Assembly: GCA_035048495.1 (NCBI GenBank)
Contig: CM068542.1
Location: 41,445,109 to 41,509,108 of the forward strand
DNA length: 64,000 bases
Source: Euptelea pleiosperma
Taxonomy: Eukaryota; Streptophyta; Magnoliopsida; Ranunculales; Eupteleaceae
Reading direction: 5' to 3'
The notes under the pieces were generated by a model, which had not been told where the DNA came from, did not search any database, and worked only from the letters and a program-made list of their open reading frames with translations. A program made the translations under genes and the position numbers. Position 1 is the first letter of the stretch. Each line of letters opens with the position of its first letter. Below, one piece after another: positions 22,432 through 33,795 of the stretch.

Positions 22432-22612
22432 ACAAAAGTGAACTAATAAGTACACTAATATTGTCAGCCTTGGATTCTGAGAATCCAATGGTGGTGGTGT
22501 TTTGCCAGAAGTGCTGAGCCGGCATTCACTTTTGCTAAAAGCACAACCACCGTTGGATTCTCGAAATCCACAGCCAACAACATTTGTGAACTTATTCGTT
22601 CACTTTTGTTAA
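22432..22612. mobile_element. Hairpin MITE between CAF1 and SERK
   Basis: Left arm 22432-22510 and right arm 22533-22612 are inverted copies, from AACAAAAGTGAAC at the outer ends through a block containing GAGAATCCAA and the GGTGGT core. The core matches the MITEs at 16472, 34451 and 42005, while the outer ends differ. No target duplication was identified. Confidence 0.7.
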
Positions 22613-23576
22613 CCTGTTCCTTTCTTGAATCAGTCCAAAGATGAACTTCTGGATAGGTAAGATCACCCACATCCAACTTGGCTGATATTTGGGTAACTAA
22701 ATTGAATCACCTCTGCTTTTTACAGATTTATGTTTATATGAAAAAACTCAGAAACAGGTTAAAGAAAGAACTCCAATTTCTTCTAGAGCCTGAATAATCA
22801 TTTTTTCTTGGTAACCTATATCCACCTATTTGACAATGCACTTTGGGATAAAATACAATATTCCTACAACATTGTTTATTTAAGATTGACTTCAGAGGAG
22901 GGGTTTTGAGTGCTAGATATTATTGTCAACTTCAATAATGTGATTTAATCGGCAGATTGTTACAATCATCTGAGAGGATTTCTAGATAAATGTAACTCAT
23001 CACATGTTTTGAGTTTTAACCTGGGAATGCGATCCATGTCTCTCTCTCTATCAGGCCATACCAACAACCAAGAGGCTAGTCCCTGCTAAGAGATTCCTTC
23101 CATGCATTTTTTACGATCTGGAGGTTCTTTTCAAAACTCGATCAGGGTTAGTGATCTGTACGTTGGGAAAGAGATCTTAACAAAGAAAGAGAGATGAAAA
23201 AATAAAGACAAGAAAGCCCTTGGTTTGTTTTGTAAATACAGCAGGGTATTAGGCATCCGACAAATCCTTACTATCAGGCTGTTCTGTCAAGAATACAAAC
23301 CAGTTGTGGATAAACTTGACACACATTGGTGCTTGTTTGGGCTTGTTCCCTCCAGCAGCACCCAAAAGGTTGAAATGCCTCGTGGCATCTTTCAAACATT
23401 AACCATCGCGAAACTGCTGCAGCTGATAATACAAATGAACCGCACAAATTCATATGCACAAATGTGACGAATTTCACTTTTGGATACAGGATGGGCTTAC
23501 ACAAGGATAATAATAAGACAGGTAAAAAAGAAAAAATATATATGTAAAAAAGGAGGTAAATAATTTTCCGTGACAG
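22613..23576 (-). other. Intergenic and SERK 3' flank
   Basis: Presumably includes the SERK 3' UTR. Nothing else recognised. Confidence 0.4.
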
Positions 23577-23891
23577 TCATCTAGGGCCGGACAATTCAAC
23601 AGCATGGAGGTTGTCTGTGGAGTCAACAATCCATTCGGAGTTCCGGTGGGGAGCGAGCTCAACCTCCTGGCGAACCACCTCCACCTTCTGCCACTCCTCC
23701 CACCTCTCTGCCAAGCCGTCACCTTCAAGCATTCTCACCACCTCTGACATCTTGGGCCGATCCATTGGGGAGCTTTGCGTGCAGAGCAGTGCAACCTGGA
23801 TCAGCTGCTCCACTTCGGCCTCAACATAGTTATTTTGTAGATCGGGATCAACCAGCATGTCCAACTTCTTCTCTTTCAGAAGTCCTTTCAC
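23577..23891 (-). CDS. SERK: SERK exon 11: kinase C-lobe and tail
   Basis: 315 bp from [20 protein letters not shown] through [20 protein letters not shown] to HAVELSGPR and TGA. The tail is the conserved SERK C-terminus. Confidence 0.95.
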   Translation of the reverse strand: MKGLLKEKKLDMLVDPDLQNNYVEAEVEQLIQVALLCTQSSPMDRPKMSEVVRMLEGDGLAERWEEWQKVEVVRQEVELAPHRNSEWIVDSTDNLHAVELSGPR

Positions 23892-26800
23892 CTGAGAAAG
23901 TACACAGGTTGGTCAGGTAGTTTTTCTTTTTATGATACACATTTGGAGTCTATTTAGGCTTCCTTTTCCTTCCTCTTTTGTTTTGTTTTTTTTAATATAT
24001 ATCTATGATACCAAGGGAGGAAGATGAATCCGAATCAAACCATATCAGTTCAACATTGGATTAACCCTAAACATGGGGTGTGTACAGTTCAGAAGAATTT
24101 TAGGGTGTTTTCACATACAAGTAAAAAGTGGAAACAATGACAAACATACCCCCAAAATGTAAGCGGTGATTATTATAACCACATGGTGATAAACCTACTA
24201 CAGCAGATGCTATACAAATACAGTTCAGAAGGGTTTTGAAAAATAATAGGCGATTGCAGTTGAATACTTATCCTTTATTCTAATACAACTAGGTTATAAT
24301 CATTAGTGGATTCAGTCGAGTATTCTTTTTCTTAATATTTTCCAAGGTGGGCTGGCAATCCAAGCTCAGATACCTAAGAGCTCATAACATGGCCCATACC
24401 AGTAGAGAATACCCCTTCTTCCCTTATTAGCCTCAACTACTTGTCCTCTCCCTTAGAGCTCCCACTAATGGAAGCAAGGATGACTGGACAAAAAATTAAT
24501 AAGAACCAGACAAAACCTAGTGGTCCAAATCCAAATTAGCTTTTAAGTTCAGCCAAGTATCAGCAATTACTATCAAACTCTAGTCTAAAATCCAATCTTA
24601 TGGAACTACAATACTGTAGAGATAAAAGAACTATCATATAGATATCTACAATAGGGTTAATAATAAACTCATTTAAGAAGCAATACAATACTGTAGAGAT
24701 AAAAGAACTATTATAGATATCTACATTAGGGCTAATAATAAACTCATATAAGAAGCATAGGTAAACCAATATATTGGAAGGCAGTAAATGCATACCCAGT
24801 CAAGCAACATAACATCGTCGTCGTTTGCAAGCCGAGCAAGATCAAATGCCCTCTGTCCAGTGATAAGCTCTAGAAGCATGATCCCATACCCAAAAACATC
24901 AGTCTTTTCTGATGACTTTCCCGTGGAGAGGTACTCTGGGGCTATATGCCCAATTGTGCCTCGAACAGCTGTGGTCACATGGGTATCCTTGTAGTCCATA
25001 AGTTTAGCCAACCCAAAGTCCCCGACAACTGCCTCAAACTCCTCATCCAACAAAATATTTGCAGCTTTCACATCACGATGGATAATCTTTGGGTCACAAT
25101 GATCATGCAAATAAGAAAGCCCCCTTGCGGATCCCAACGCAATACGCTTCCGGGTTGGCCAATCAAGTGGGGGTTCTTGCGGTTGACGTTCTACAATAAT
25201 GAGTTGATGTAACATGAGCACAAGTATGATGCAAGTCAACATTCCACATGAAATAGCCAGACCCAAAAATAAGGAGAACAGAACACTAAGTGCAAAGATG
25301 TAAAAAGCATGTAGAAAGGCTAACAAGTAGTACCTCTTAAACATGATGCAACGCTTCCATTAGCCATGTAGGGATATACAAGCAACCGTTCGGTCGTGGT
25401 CATGCAAAAACCGCGTAGACGAAGGAGGTTCCGATGCACCGCCATGCTAATCATCTCTACTTCTGTCTGAAACTGCAGCTCCCCACCTGGTGTACGCTCT
25501 TCCTTTAGTCGCTTTACTGCAACTAATGAACCATCGGCTAGACGTCCCTTGTACACCTTACCAAATCCACCTCTACCCAGAATGTTTTTGTTGCTAAAAC
25601 TATCAGTTGCAACTTGTAGTTCTCGCAGAGAAAACCTTTTGAGCTGGCCCAGATGAACTTCTGGATCCTCTTCGGCTGCAAAAAGATGTAAACAAGTTAT
25701 AATGCATCCACACCTATGTTCAATCTACTCCACTGTTTGATTATGCTACTAACCGGGTACATCAAAGAAATGCTCCTGTGGTTTCCGTCGACGCCACCAT
25801 GCAAACCCAATCGCAGGGGCAGCAAAAAGTAAAGCAGCACCAGCAGCCACTCCTCCAGCAATCGCTCCAGTGCTAGAGGCACTATTTCCTGACATTTACC
25901 AAATTATATACAATTGTTTAATCAGCCAGTGTGCAATTCCACCAGGAAGCAACCTCAATTGGATTACAACTAAGACAACAGTATCTAAAAGCATGAGTTC
26001 TGAGCTTATTACACCCAAAACTGTATAATCCTATCCATTAAAACTCTGGGAACTGTTAAATTTAGCGAAATAGTAAAGGACCAGTAACAGAAACAAAATT
26101 GCAGCACAAAGAATTCCCAAATAAAAATCAGATGCCATTGTCTGTGCATCAACAGGGACATAGGGATGAAAATAAGAAGTCCAAGTCTCTGGCAGGCTAA
26201 TGTACTGGATGCACATGCAATCCCTTCTTTTCTGATACCTTTTCCAAATACAATGGCAACTTATGAAGGTTTGTTCTGCTAATTGGAGAAAACAGGCAAA
26301 AAAAAAAAAAAAGGAAAGCTAGACTAAGCAGGTATGGGCATTAGGAGAGCCAGGCCAAAACAATCTGGAATGGATCAGGCCAGAGTCAAGACAAGCTGAG
26401 AAAGCCCAATACTACAAAACATCAGCTTCAACTATGATATATTACCAAAATAAGAAGAAAATTAACAAAATCACCTGGAGATGAAGATGGTGGTGGTTGG
26501 ACAAATGGAGGAGGTGGAGAAAATGGAGGAGATCCTGGGCAAGGCTTCCCAGTAACCGGGCCACATAGACCCAAGTTATTAGCAAAACTACAAAATGGGA
26601 AATGCAGTGAGTATAACGGTTGCAATCAGAGTTACCCAAACCAACGACCGCTCCCATAATTATCAGAAACTGACCTGATGGGAGTGAATAATGAAAAGGA
26701 GCCATTGTCTGGAACCGGTCCTGTTAGACGGTTGTTGGATAGATCCCTGCAGGGCACATAGCAAAATGTTGTTTGGCACATTCTAGCAGAAAAACCCAGA

Positions 26801-29800
26801 GAGGGAAAAAAAATGAGACAGATTTCTGCAAGTCGAAAAAAGAGACGAACTTGATACTTACAGAACTTGCAGTGCAGTGACATTAGTCAAGGTCATGGGA
26901 ATTTGACCTTCCAGGCTGTTGTTGTTAAGCCGGCTATCCTTCCACAAACATTCCAAGACCCAAAATAATCAGAACGATGGAACATAAAGCAAAACAGCTT
27001 ATATAACACGATAATTCATGCCCATTAGTTCCAGTTTAGGTTTAGGCTTGAACCCTCTAGGTACACTCTCAGGCGTAGCGGGCCCTCAACGGCATAGGCC
27101 TTTCGGCATCAGTGTGATTGTGTAGCCTTCACTTGATTTTTTTGAACGATTACATTTTAACCATTAGACAAAACAGGTCTAGTGAATGTACCAAATTCAC
27201 AAATGGCGTGATTTTTAACATGACCCTGTATGTGTTAAGATAACCGCTCTCACATGCATAAACAATCATGCACATATGGAGAGGAGTTAAGATAAATATG
27301 CCCCTGAAAATGAACCTGTAGTTGCAAAATCGTATTAGCATCTCTTTTTCGTTGTTACAGGTTTGTTGGATAGATGGAGAAAGAAAAATTAAATTACTCG
27401 ATCCATATAGGGTCATTTCCAAGGACATTTTGAAATTCCACAAAATCAACATGATGATTTCATTGCAATTAAAACTTGGAACACTAATAATCAGACCAAT
27501 TTAAGTTATGGTTTTCTGACTTATGTAAGGAAATGCTTTAATTCAAAAAAAATAATGGGGCTAGAAAGTATGGTCTTTTCTTACCTATATCATAATTCTT
27601 TTGAAGAGACAGATCATTTCGAAAATGATAATATTTTGACCAGTGAAGAGAATGTAGCATTGCACAAGCACAATTTTAAGCTAAGAAAATAAGCAACGGC
27701 CAAAAAACTTCATTAGTTGGAAGTATTTTATGATTGAGGTGATTTTAAGGCTATTGTGTTTAACCAAACTGACACATCACTTGAATGGTTTATGTCACCA
27801 AAACAGCTAACATGTATTTATATGAACTCCTTTTGTATCTATGATTCATGCAAAAACTCGATCACTTCGTTATTAGGCCCTCCTACTTGCCTCTTTATAT
27901 TATTACCTTGCACAAAAAGAGAGAAGGGGGTATTGGTTGTATGATACTTTTTTGTCAGGCGTTTTTGGCAGGCATTTTTAAAGACGATTATGCCCCTTAT
28001 TACCTTGATGATTTTAAGGCATATTGTTTGACACATCTCTTCCCCTCTTCTTCCACAAGAAACCTAGAAAACCCTAGACTTTCAGAAGAGCACTAGAAAT
28101 CCCGATTTTGAGATACATTCTAATTTTAAATCTCGGTGGGGTTTCCATCGACATCGTTGAAGAAGAAAAAAAATCTGAATAGGATCTGGGTTCACATCAT
28201 CTTTATCTTTCCAAGAATGTTGGAGCCATAGTTTCCAACATATCAGAGAGGAAGACTTTACAGGCATCCATACAACAGAAAGTAATGCAGGAACATTTTC
28301 ACACCAGGCTCGAGTGGGGCAGTTTGCGTATATGGGGCACATTCAGGGTGGGTTGGCCCGTGTGAAATGGGACCCATGAAAGAGGGTTCGACCGAGGGCC
28401 TGGATCATAGGCTATGAGATAAAAGAATTTAATCTCATGCTACCAACAGTCGCGGCTTTTGGGGAGTATTAGTTAAATGTCCTGCATCAAAGTGGTATCG
28501 GAGCGGGAGGTCTCGTGTTCGAGACTCCTCACCGGGGATGATTAATGCAGGGGCATTTTCACACCAAACTCGAGTGGGGCAGCCTGCGTATATGGGGCAC
28601 ACTTGGGGTGGGTTGGCCCGCGTGAAATGGAACCCACGAAGGAGGGTTCGACCGAGGGCCTGGATCATGAGCCATGAGATAAATGAATTTAATCTCACGC
28701 TACTAACAGTCGCGACTTTTGGGGAGTATTGGTTAAATGTCTTACATCAGAAAGACTGTTGTATTTCAATTTGAAGAACTGAACTTTTTTAATTTTTTAA
28801 TCAATGGATGCCTGGATCTATTTGTACACTACCCAAGATTTTATCACTGCTCTCTCCGAGGTTTATGCATCTAAAACCGTTGAGAAATTTAACACTTTTT
28901 TAGGAATGGGAGTGATAATAATAGCATGGATTTCTCCAGCAAAGCGGGAGTACTAATATAACAGTTCGATAACGGCTAAGGCTCACAAATCAATCTTCCT
29001 ATTTCATAGACCAGTGAAGTCAAAAGGAACATTTCTCTTGATAATGTTATTGGGACTAGGGACAAAAACATTTCTCTTGATGATGTTGCTCTAAAGAAAA
29101 CTTTTTAAACAAAAGCACCATATCAGCATATAAGCTTTATCTGCTGTCTCGTGGGCAAGCCTTCTAACAAATAACAAAATACAACTCAAACATTCAAGAA
29201 CAAGTAGAAGTTAGTTAATTCTTAAACATTCAAGAAAGTGAGGTCAAGAATGAGTATTCATACAGGAAACGCAACTTTGTCAGCTTGCCCAATGTGTCTG
29301 GAATAGGACCCGTGAAATTGTTTAAGTAAAGATCCAAGCTCACCAAGCTCGTCAGATTCCCAAGGTCACTAGGAATTGTTCCACTTATGTTATTACTATA
29401 AAGTTCCCTGTCAAATAAGAGAAAAGAAAAAAAGAAAAGTAGATTCAATAATTTATATGCCGAAAAGAGTTTTACTGTAATAGAAAAACATACACCTAAC
29501 TTCTTAAAAACAACCATATGCAACCTCTGTTTCAAAAACATATACCACCTTGTGTTCAACATAAAAGATCCCCTAGGAATAAAAATACAAATGTTGGAAA
29601 ACATAGGCATTTATTTGTAATGCACAAAATTTTGAAAAAAAAAGAAAGAAGATATGATCTATTATATGAGCAATGCAATATTAGGTGTCAAAACACCGAT
29701 GAAGAAAAAATCAAGGAAAACAGCTGATATCTTGAATCCTTCGACCAATACATGAGCATATTTTCAACATGAGGTAAATAATTATTGGCTATGACAACTT

Positions 29801-32579
29801 CATCATTTTAACAACAATCAGAGCTGAAGCTGCAGCCTACTGGCACCAAAACATTTACAACATAAGACCTCATCTAAATCAGTGTAACAGGAGTGACCAT
29901 CAAGTGTAAGTTGACCAGAGGCATGGCCTCATTCATCATAGTGTGGTACTTCCAACCGATTAAATTACATGTTTTGACATTGTAAGCTGAGATGCATGTA
30001 CCTAGTGCCTAGTTCATTAATAAGTTGTGGTCACCTTACCAAGTGGGCCATACACATCAGTTTCAGGGAAGTCTGGGTACACTTAGCACACACCATAAGT
30101 GGCCTTGCAAACGCCTCAGATTGGCAGCAATAAGAATTTGAAGCACAAACCGGTGACATGCTGCACACAGATATGTGTGTGTTACAAGGATTCGATGTGT
30201 GAGTATCACACCTTACAGTGCTTGATGCTAGAGTAAGGGCTTCAACACACTGATCAAAATCAAAGAGCAATAAATGTTACGTAAAATGTGACACAGCACC
30301 CTTAATTTTTAATGATATTTTATAAAAAGATGATTATAAAAGAGAGTTGGTGTGTTCCATCCTCCGCACACCAATTTATTAAGTTGTTAAACACACCTAT
30401 AGTTGCTTGACAGTCTTCCCTTATCTAAATCAACTTATATCAATAAGTTATTGACTACCTCTATGGTATATGTAAATGTTTTTTTTAATTCGTATATCTC
30501 GACTTGTTTTCATAAAAAAATACTCAGATTTAAATATAACTAAAATATTATATTAGACTACATGTGTACCTCGTAACAATGACACATCAGTTTTAAGATT
30601 TTTTGCCATGCCGCCTTGTATCTACATAGATATGCATGTCCACGTGTCCCAGTTCCCAACACACCCCTGGACATGCACGACAATGTCACCCTCTATTTTT
30701 AGTAATTCTTAAAAGAGAGCTGGCGTGTTCCATCCTATATACACTACTTTATTGAGTTGTTAAACACAACAATAGTTGTTTGATAGTCTTCTTTCTAGTA
30801 AATCTACTCATGTATTAAGTTAGTGGATGTCTATATAGCGTATGTAAACATTTTATTTTATTTTTCACATATTTAAAATTCTAATATAAGTAAAACTAAA
30901 ATATCATATCATAGTACATGTGTAGGTGTTGCATTTTGGGCTTCTCAAACACGACATATTAGACAGCTCGTATTTGTGTCAGCCAAGTTCATGTCCTTGT
31001 TACATAGATGTGTATGGCCGTGTCTGACCATATATTTTCAAATAATTTATTATTTAAGTGTTAAAATGTTACTGGTAGAACTATCATAACTTCTCTGGAT
31101 ATGCAACTTCTCTGGATATGCACAGGATCCATAAGTGAAAATGCAACATGTAAATAATGGGATGACTGATACCATAATGGAAAATCAAATATACGAAGAA
31201 GAGAACCACACAATTTAGGGTCATTTGAAGCATTATGAAAGAGGAGCCTTTGGGAAAGCGCATACACAATAACAAGCATAATCTTAAAGAGACAACTGAA
31301 AGATCCAACAAATTTTATTTCATAAAAGCAAGACTTACAAGTACTGCAAATTTTTAAGCTGACCAAGTTGTGAAACCAGTTGACCAGATAAGGCTGCATT
31401 TCCAAGATCACTGAAAGAAAAGACAGAAAGATAATTACTGTCATATAAGGTAGCCAATCAGAATTAGAAAGCACAGTTACCCACGGTGGCAAGATGCAAC
31501 ATCACAAAATTTATTCAGAAGGACAATGGCTTACACTCTTATAACACTATTATCATTGTTGCATGTAACATGAAACCATGTGCAGGGATTGACAAGGGTA
31601 GGATCCCAACTCTGCAGCACATTATTAGGATCGTCCAAATTGGATCGTAGACTATGCAACGCGTCACCTGTTCAGAGAGGCACACAACAAGCATCAGATG
31701 CTGATAAAAATTTCAATAACATCAACTCACAAATCTTGAGAGTCAAAATAGATAATCTCGAAGCCAAGGCTACAGAAAAATAAATGGGGTATTAGCATCT
31801 TCAATTGCTAAAACAATCTAATCGGGTGGAGCAATTGGATACCATTAGACACAAAATAGCAGAAAATGTGGATTTATAAAAACCAAAACAGGATGGACAT
31901 TTAGAAAGTTTGGGCAGTGTCGAAATATAAGAGTTTTCCAAATTATAAGCAACTTTGCTATAGAATTCCCAAAAATGGATTTTCGTAATTAGACTATTGA
32001 AGCTTGTTAAATGAATAGAAAGGTATCCAACACAAGACACAGTAACTACTATTTCAACACTCATATCATCCGCTCGTTACTTAAGTTCAAACTGCTGCTG
32101 AGACTGATTTGATGCCACTCTTACTAGGAGCAACTAAGCTTCAACCACCCATAACGCGTCTGCAACTACTAAATCCCTAAGTTTTGTGAAGGCGCCTAGG
32201 ATGCATCCACAGCCAATCCAGTTATTCAAATTCTTCCCAAATTTGCAGGTTCGCAAGAAAATTTGGAAACAAGACAAGCTAAACCGAGCAGATCAGTAAC
32301 CATCTTACCAAATCTACTCATTTTTAGCCCCTTTTATTTTAATTCATCCACACGGTGATCAATATCGCATCAGAGATCATAGAGAAGTTGCAGACACCTT
32401 GATTTCTACAGATCAACACCACAAAACGCACCAAAAAAGACCTAAGTGTTACAAAATCAGAAAAAGGGATAAAAACAAACCATACCTTCCATATTCGCAT
32501 AGATCGTTGTTAGTGGGTGAAACACCACAATCAACCAGAGCAGAACTGAAGTCATGATCTCTCGCTCCATGACTCTCAT
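23577..32579 (-). CDS. SERK: Somatic embryogenesis receptor kinase (LRR-RLK), complete, 11 exons
   Basis: Seen: exons 32579-32486, 31667-31535, 31410-31339, 29407-29264, 26933-26862, 26746-26675, 26587-26475, 25888-25754, 25675-25334, 25190-24796 and 23891-23577 join in frame with GT-AG introns into 628 residues plus TGA. Order: signal peptide (about 1-29), N-cap with [10 protein letters not shown], five LRRs (about 76-196), SPP region ([14 protein letters not shown]), transmembrane segment (about 240-262), RD kinase with GRGGFG at 312, Lys333, HRD Asp432 and DFG Asp450, and tail ending ELSGPR. Known: SERKs are plasma-membrane co-receptors for brassinosteroid, peptide hormone and pattern-recognition receptors, and act in embryogenesis and anther development. 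The length and 11-exon plan match SERK1/SERK2; which one cannot be decided. The first in-frame ATG (32579) follows an upstream in-frame TGA; another ATG lies at 32570. Confidence 0.96.
24609..24759. repeat. Tandem duplication in SERK intron 10
   Basis: Two adjacent copies of about 77 and 74 bp (24609-24685 and 24686-24759), both starting CAATACTGTAGAGATAAAAG and ending near AAGAAGCATA, with a few substitutions and a small gap. Confidence 0.8.
24796..25190 (-). CDS. SERK: SERK exon 10: catalytic and activation loops
   Basis: 395 bp with [20 protein letters not shown], the [10 protein letters not shown] metal-binding motif and the activation segment [22 protein letters not shown] marks an RD kinase. 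It ends DDDVMLLDW. Confidence 0.95.
25334..25675 (-). CDS. SERK: SERK exon 9: kinase N-lobe
   Basis: 342 bp: juxtamembrane [19 protein letters not shown], glycine loop [11 protein letters not shown], catalytic Lys in LVAVKRLKE, through [11 protein letters not shown]. Confidence 0.95.
25754..25888 (-). CDS. SERK: SERK exon 8: transmembrane segment
   Basis: 135 bp. [20 protein letters not shown] spans the membrane; the basic stop-transfer [15 protein letters not shown] follows. Confidence 0.95.
26475..26587 (-). CDS. SERK: SERK exon 7: SPP (Ser-Pro-Pro) region
   Basis: 113 bp encoding [20 protein letters not shown] followed by the Pro-rich hinge that distinguishes SERKs from other LRR-RLKs. 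Confidence 0.95.
26675..26746 (-). CDS. SERK: SERK exon 6: LRR 5
   Basis: 72 bp encoding [20 protein letters not shown] and TPI, the last repeat before the Pro-rich region. Confidence 0.95.
26862..26933 (-). CDS. SERK: SERK exon 5: LRR 4
   Basis: 72 bp, one repeat ([20 protein letters not shown]), donor GTAAGT. Phase 2 on both sides, like the other LRR exons. Confidence 0.95.
26934..28282 (-). other. SERK intron 4, portion 3' of the TRIM
   Basis: No element recognised apart from a short GC-richer patch near 27040-27110. Confidence 0.4.
28283..28749 (+). mobile_element. Intact TRIM (terminal-repeat retrotransposon in miniature)
   Basis: Two LTRs of exactly 207 bp (28283-28489 and 28543-28749) flank a 53-bp internal segment with the primer site TGGTATCGGAGC two to three bases inside the left LTR. 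LTR ends TAATGCAG...CTGCATCA are inverted repeats apart from one base. The target duplication GAAAG (28278-28282 and 28750-28754) is exact. It has no coding capacity. The LTRs differ at a limited number of sites, so the insertion is fairly recent. It lies in SERK intron 4, antisense to the gene. Confidence 0.92.
29264..29407 (-). CDS. SERK: SERK exon 4: LRRs 2 and 3
   Basis: 144 bp encoding two repeats ([20 protein letters not shown] and [20 protein letters not shown]). Confidence 0.95.
29408..30275 (-). other. SERK intron 3, portion 3' of the dispersed repeats
   Basis: AT-rich, nothing recognised. Confidence 0.4.
30276..31030 (+). repeat. Two head-to-tail copies of the dispersed repeat in SERK intron 3
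   Basis: Copy 3 (about 30276-30600) and copy 4 (about 30583-31030) each show GGTGTGTTCCATCCT or its variant, a block around TAGTTG and TGATAGTCTTC, and the AACTAAAATATTATATT-type block, in the same order as at 16145-16860. They are diverged from each other. Confidence 0.65.
31339..31410 (-). CDS. SERK: SERK exon 3: LRR 1
   Basis: Exactly 72 bp, one repeat ([20 protein letters not shown]), phase 2 on both sides. Confidence 0.95.
31535..31667 (-). CDS. SERK: SERK exon 2: LRR N-terminal cap
   Basis: Encodes [20 protein letters not shown], then [19 protein letters not shown], including the paired Cys of the N-cap, ending NSVIRV. Confidence 0.95.
32486..32579 (-). CDS. SERK: SERK exon 1: signal peptide
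   Basis: Encodes [20 protein letters not shown] and the cleavage region up to ANME, ending in a phase-1 donor G|GTATGG. The hydrophobic stretch [11 protein letters not shown] is the signal peptide core. Confidence 0.93.
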
Positions 32580-32930
32580 GCTTCTTCAGCTCAAACCCTC
32601 CTCTGAGCTTACTTCATTAATCCTCACAGATCCAGAACAATTCCACTAAAACACCACATCCAATAAACCCTAATTTCCGAAACCCTAGCTCAGTGTTTTA
32701 CTAGCAGATAAACTCAACAAAATATCCACCATTTTTCTCGAAGAAAGCGTCAACCAAATCAAAATCGAAAGCCGATTTCATCAGGAAACAAAGATTACAA
32801 AGAACAGAAGATTTGCAGTAGATTCTCGATCATTTTTTCTCCCCTTTTCCCTCTTTCTTCACTGCAGCTTTTCTCTGTTTTCCTTTCTCTCGCTTTCTCT
32901 TCCCTCTCTCTCTCTCAAAATGGTTCGATT
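32580..32930 (-). promoter_or_regulatory. SERK: Probable SERK 5' leader, GA-rich, with upstream ORFs
   Basis: Directly upstream of the SERK ATG on the minus strand there is a GAGAGA-rich leader with three short upstream ORFs: 32833-32795 (12 codons), 32781-32701 (26 codons) and 32732-32685 (15 codons); the last two overlap. All end before the main ATG, and an in-frame TGA precedes the main start. The transcription start is not visible; a 5' UTR intron could remove some of these. Confidence 0.5.
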
Positions 32931-33282
32931 ATCTTTTTGTTGTCTTTCTGGTGATCTTAAGTGAGGCGAGGCTGGCGTGCAGAGTTTCAGCTGCCCGAGA
33001 GTGACTGCCCGCTACCCGTACCCTAGTCAAAACCCCACTCTCTCTCTCTCGTGGAAAGAGACCTAACCGGGAACCCATCGGTCAAATAATCCCACCCAGG
33101 CCCACCACTGCCACGTCGGACGCGGTCAAAACTCTTATTTAATAACAAAACAAAAAAATGTGAAAACCCGACTCGTCCTTTGGAGCTTATTAGGGTTCGA
33201 ATCCGCTCCGATACGATAAATCGGAAACAAGACGGTCTGGTGCTGTTACGTCTTGTCTTGTCTCGTCGTTGGTGAACCATAA
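32931..33282. other. SERK upstream flank
   Basis: Probable promoter region. I cannot support specific elements beyond CT-rich tracts. Confidence 0.3.
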
Positions 33283-33575
33283 GGGCAGTAGAACATTGCT
33301 GACGAACGTCCGTCATCAAAGTTGATGACGGGTTACAGTATGAGCCACGTGTCTTACTCTTAGAGATCATTGGCCGTATATATACCAAAAATCAGCCTAT
33401 GTGATTTCAAACCTTGGATCTTTTGTACCCCAAATAATAATCAAATTCTACAGTTAACCCATGAATCCAATGCTTAGAAATCACTAATCATCCATCTGCC
33501 AAACATCTGTATGGTCGGTCATACTATGGTCCGTCATCAACGTAAATGACGATCCGTCAGCAAAGCTCTACTCCC
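33283..33575. mobile_element. Tourist-like MITE
   Basis: Terminal inverted repeats GGGCAGTAGAACATTGCTGA and its imperfect counterpart ending CTCTACTCCC, flanked by ATAA on both sides (33279-33282 and 33576-33579). Subterminal CGTCATCAA blocks also pair. GGG/CCC ends with a short A/T target suggest PIF/Harbinger. It is related to the element at 42549-42955. Confidence 0.65.
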
Positions 33576-33599
33576 ATAATGGCAATCTGTCTACTATAT

Positions 33600-33795
33600 T
33601 ACATGGTTCAAAGTCTCGATTTGGATCGGCATCGGGGAGCCCACCAATCCGATCCAAACCAAGCTATGCCTCCCCCGAGATCTCAGTTTTACAGAGGATT
33701 TTCACATCATCTCGGGCGAGATGGACCGAACCGTATCGGGATTGCAGCCCACCGATCCAGCCTCCGATCCCGAGACTTTCATCCTTGCAACTATT
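33600..33795. mobile_element. Putative hairpin element with TGGTTCAAAGTCTCG end
   Basis: Left end TGGTTCAAAGTCTCGATT and the reverse of the right end (GATGAAAGTCTCGGGATCGG) form imperfect inverted repeats; the interior holds GATCGG/CCGATC and CTCGGG/CCCGAG pairs. The end resembles the TTTCGG element at 4863-5130. No target duplication found. Confidence 0.45.
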
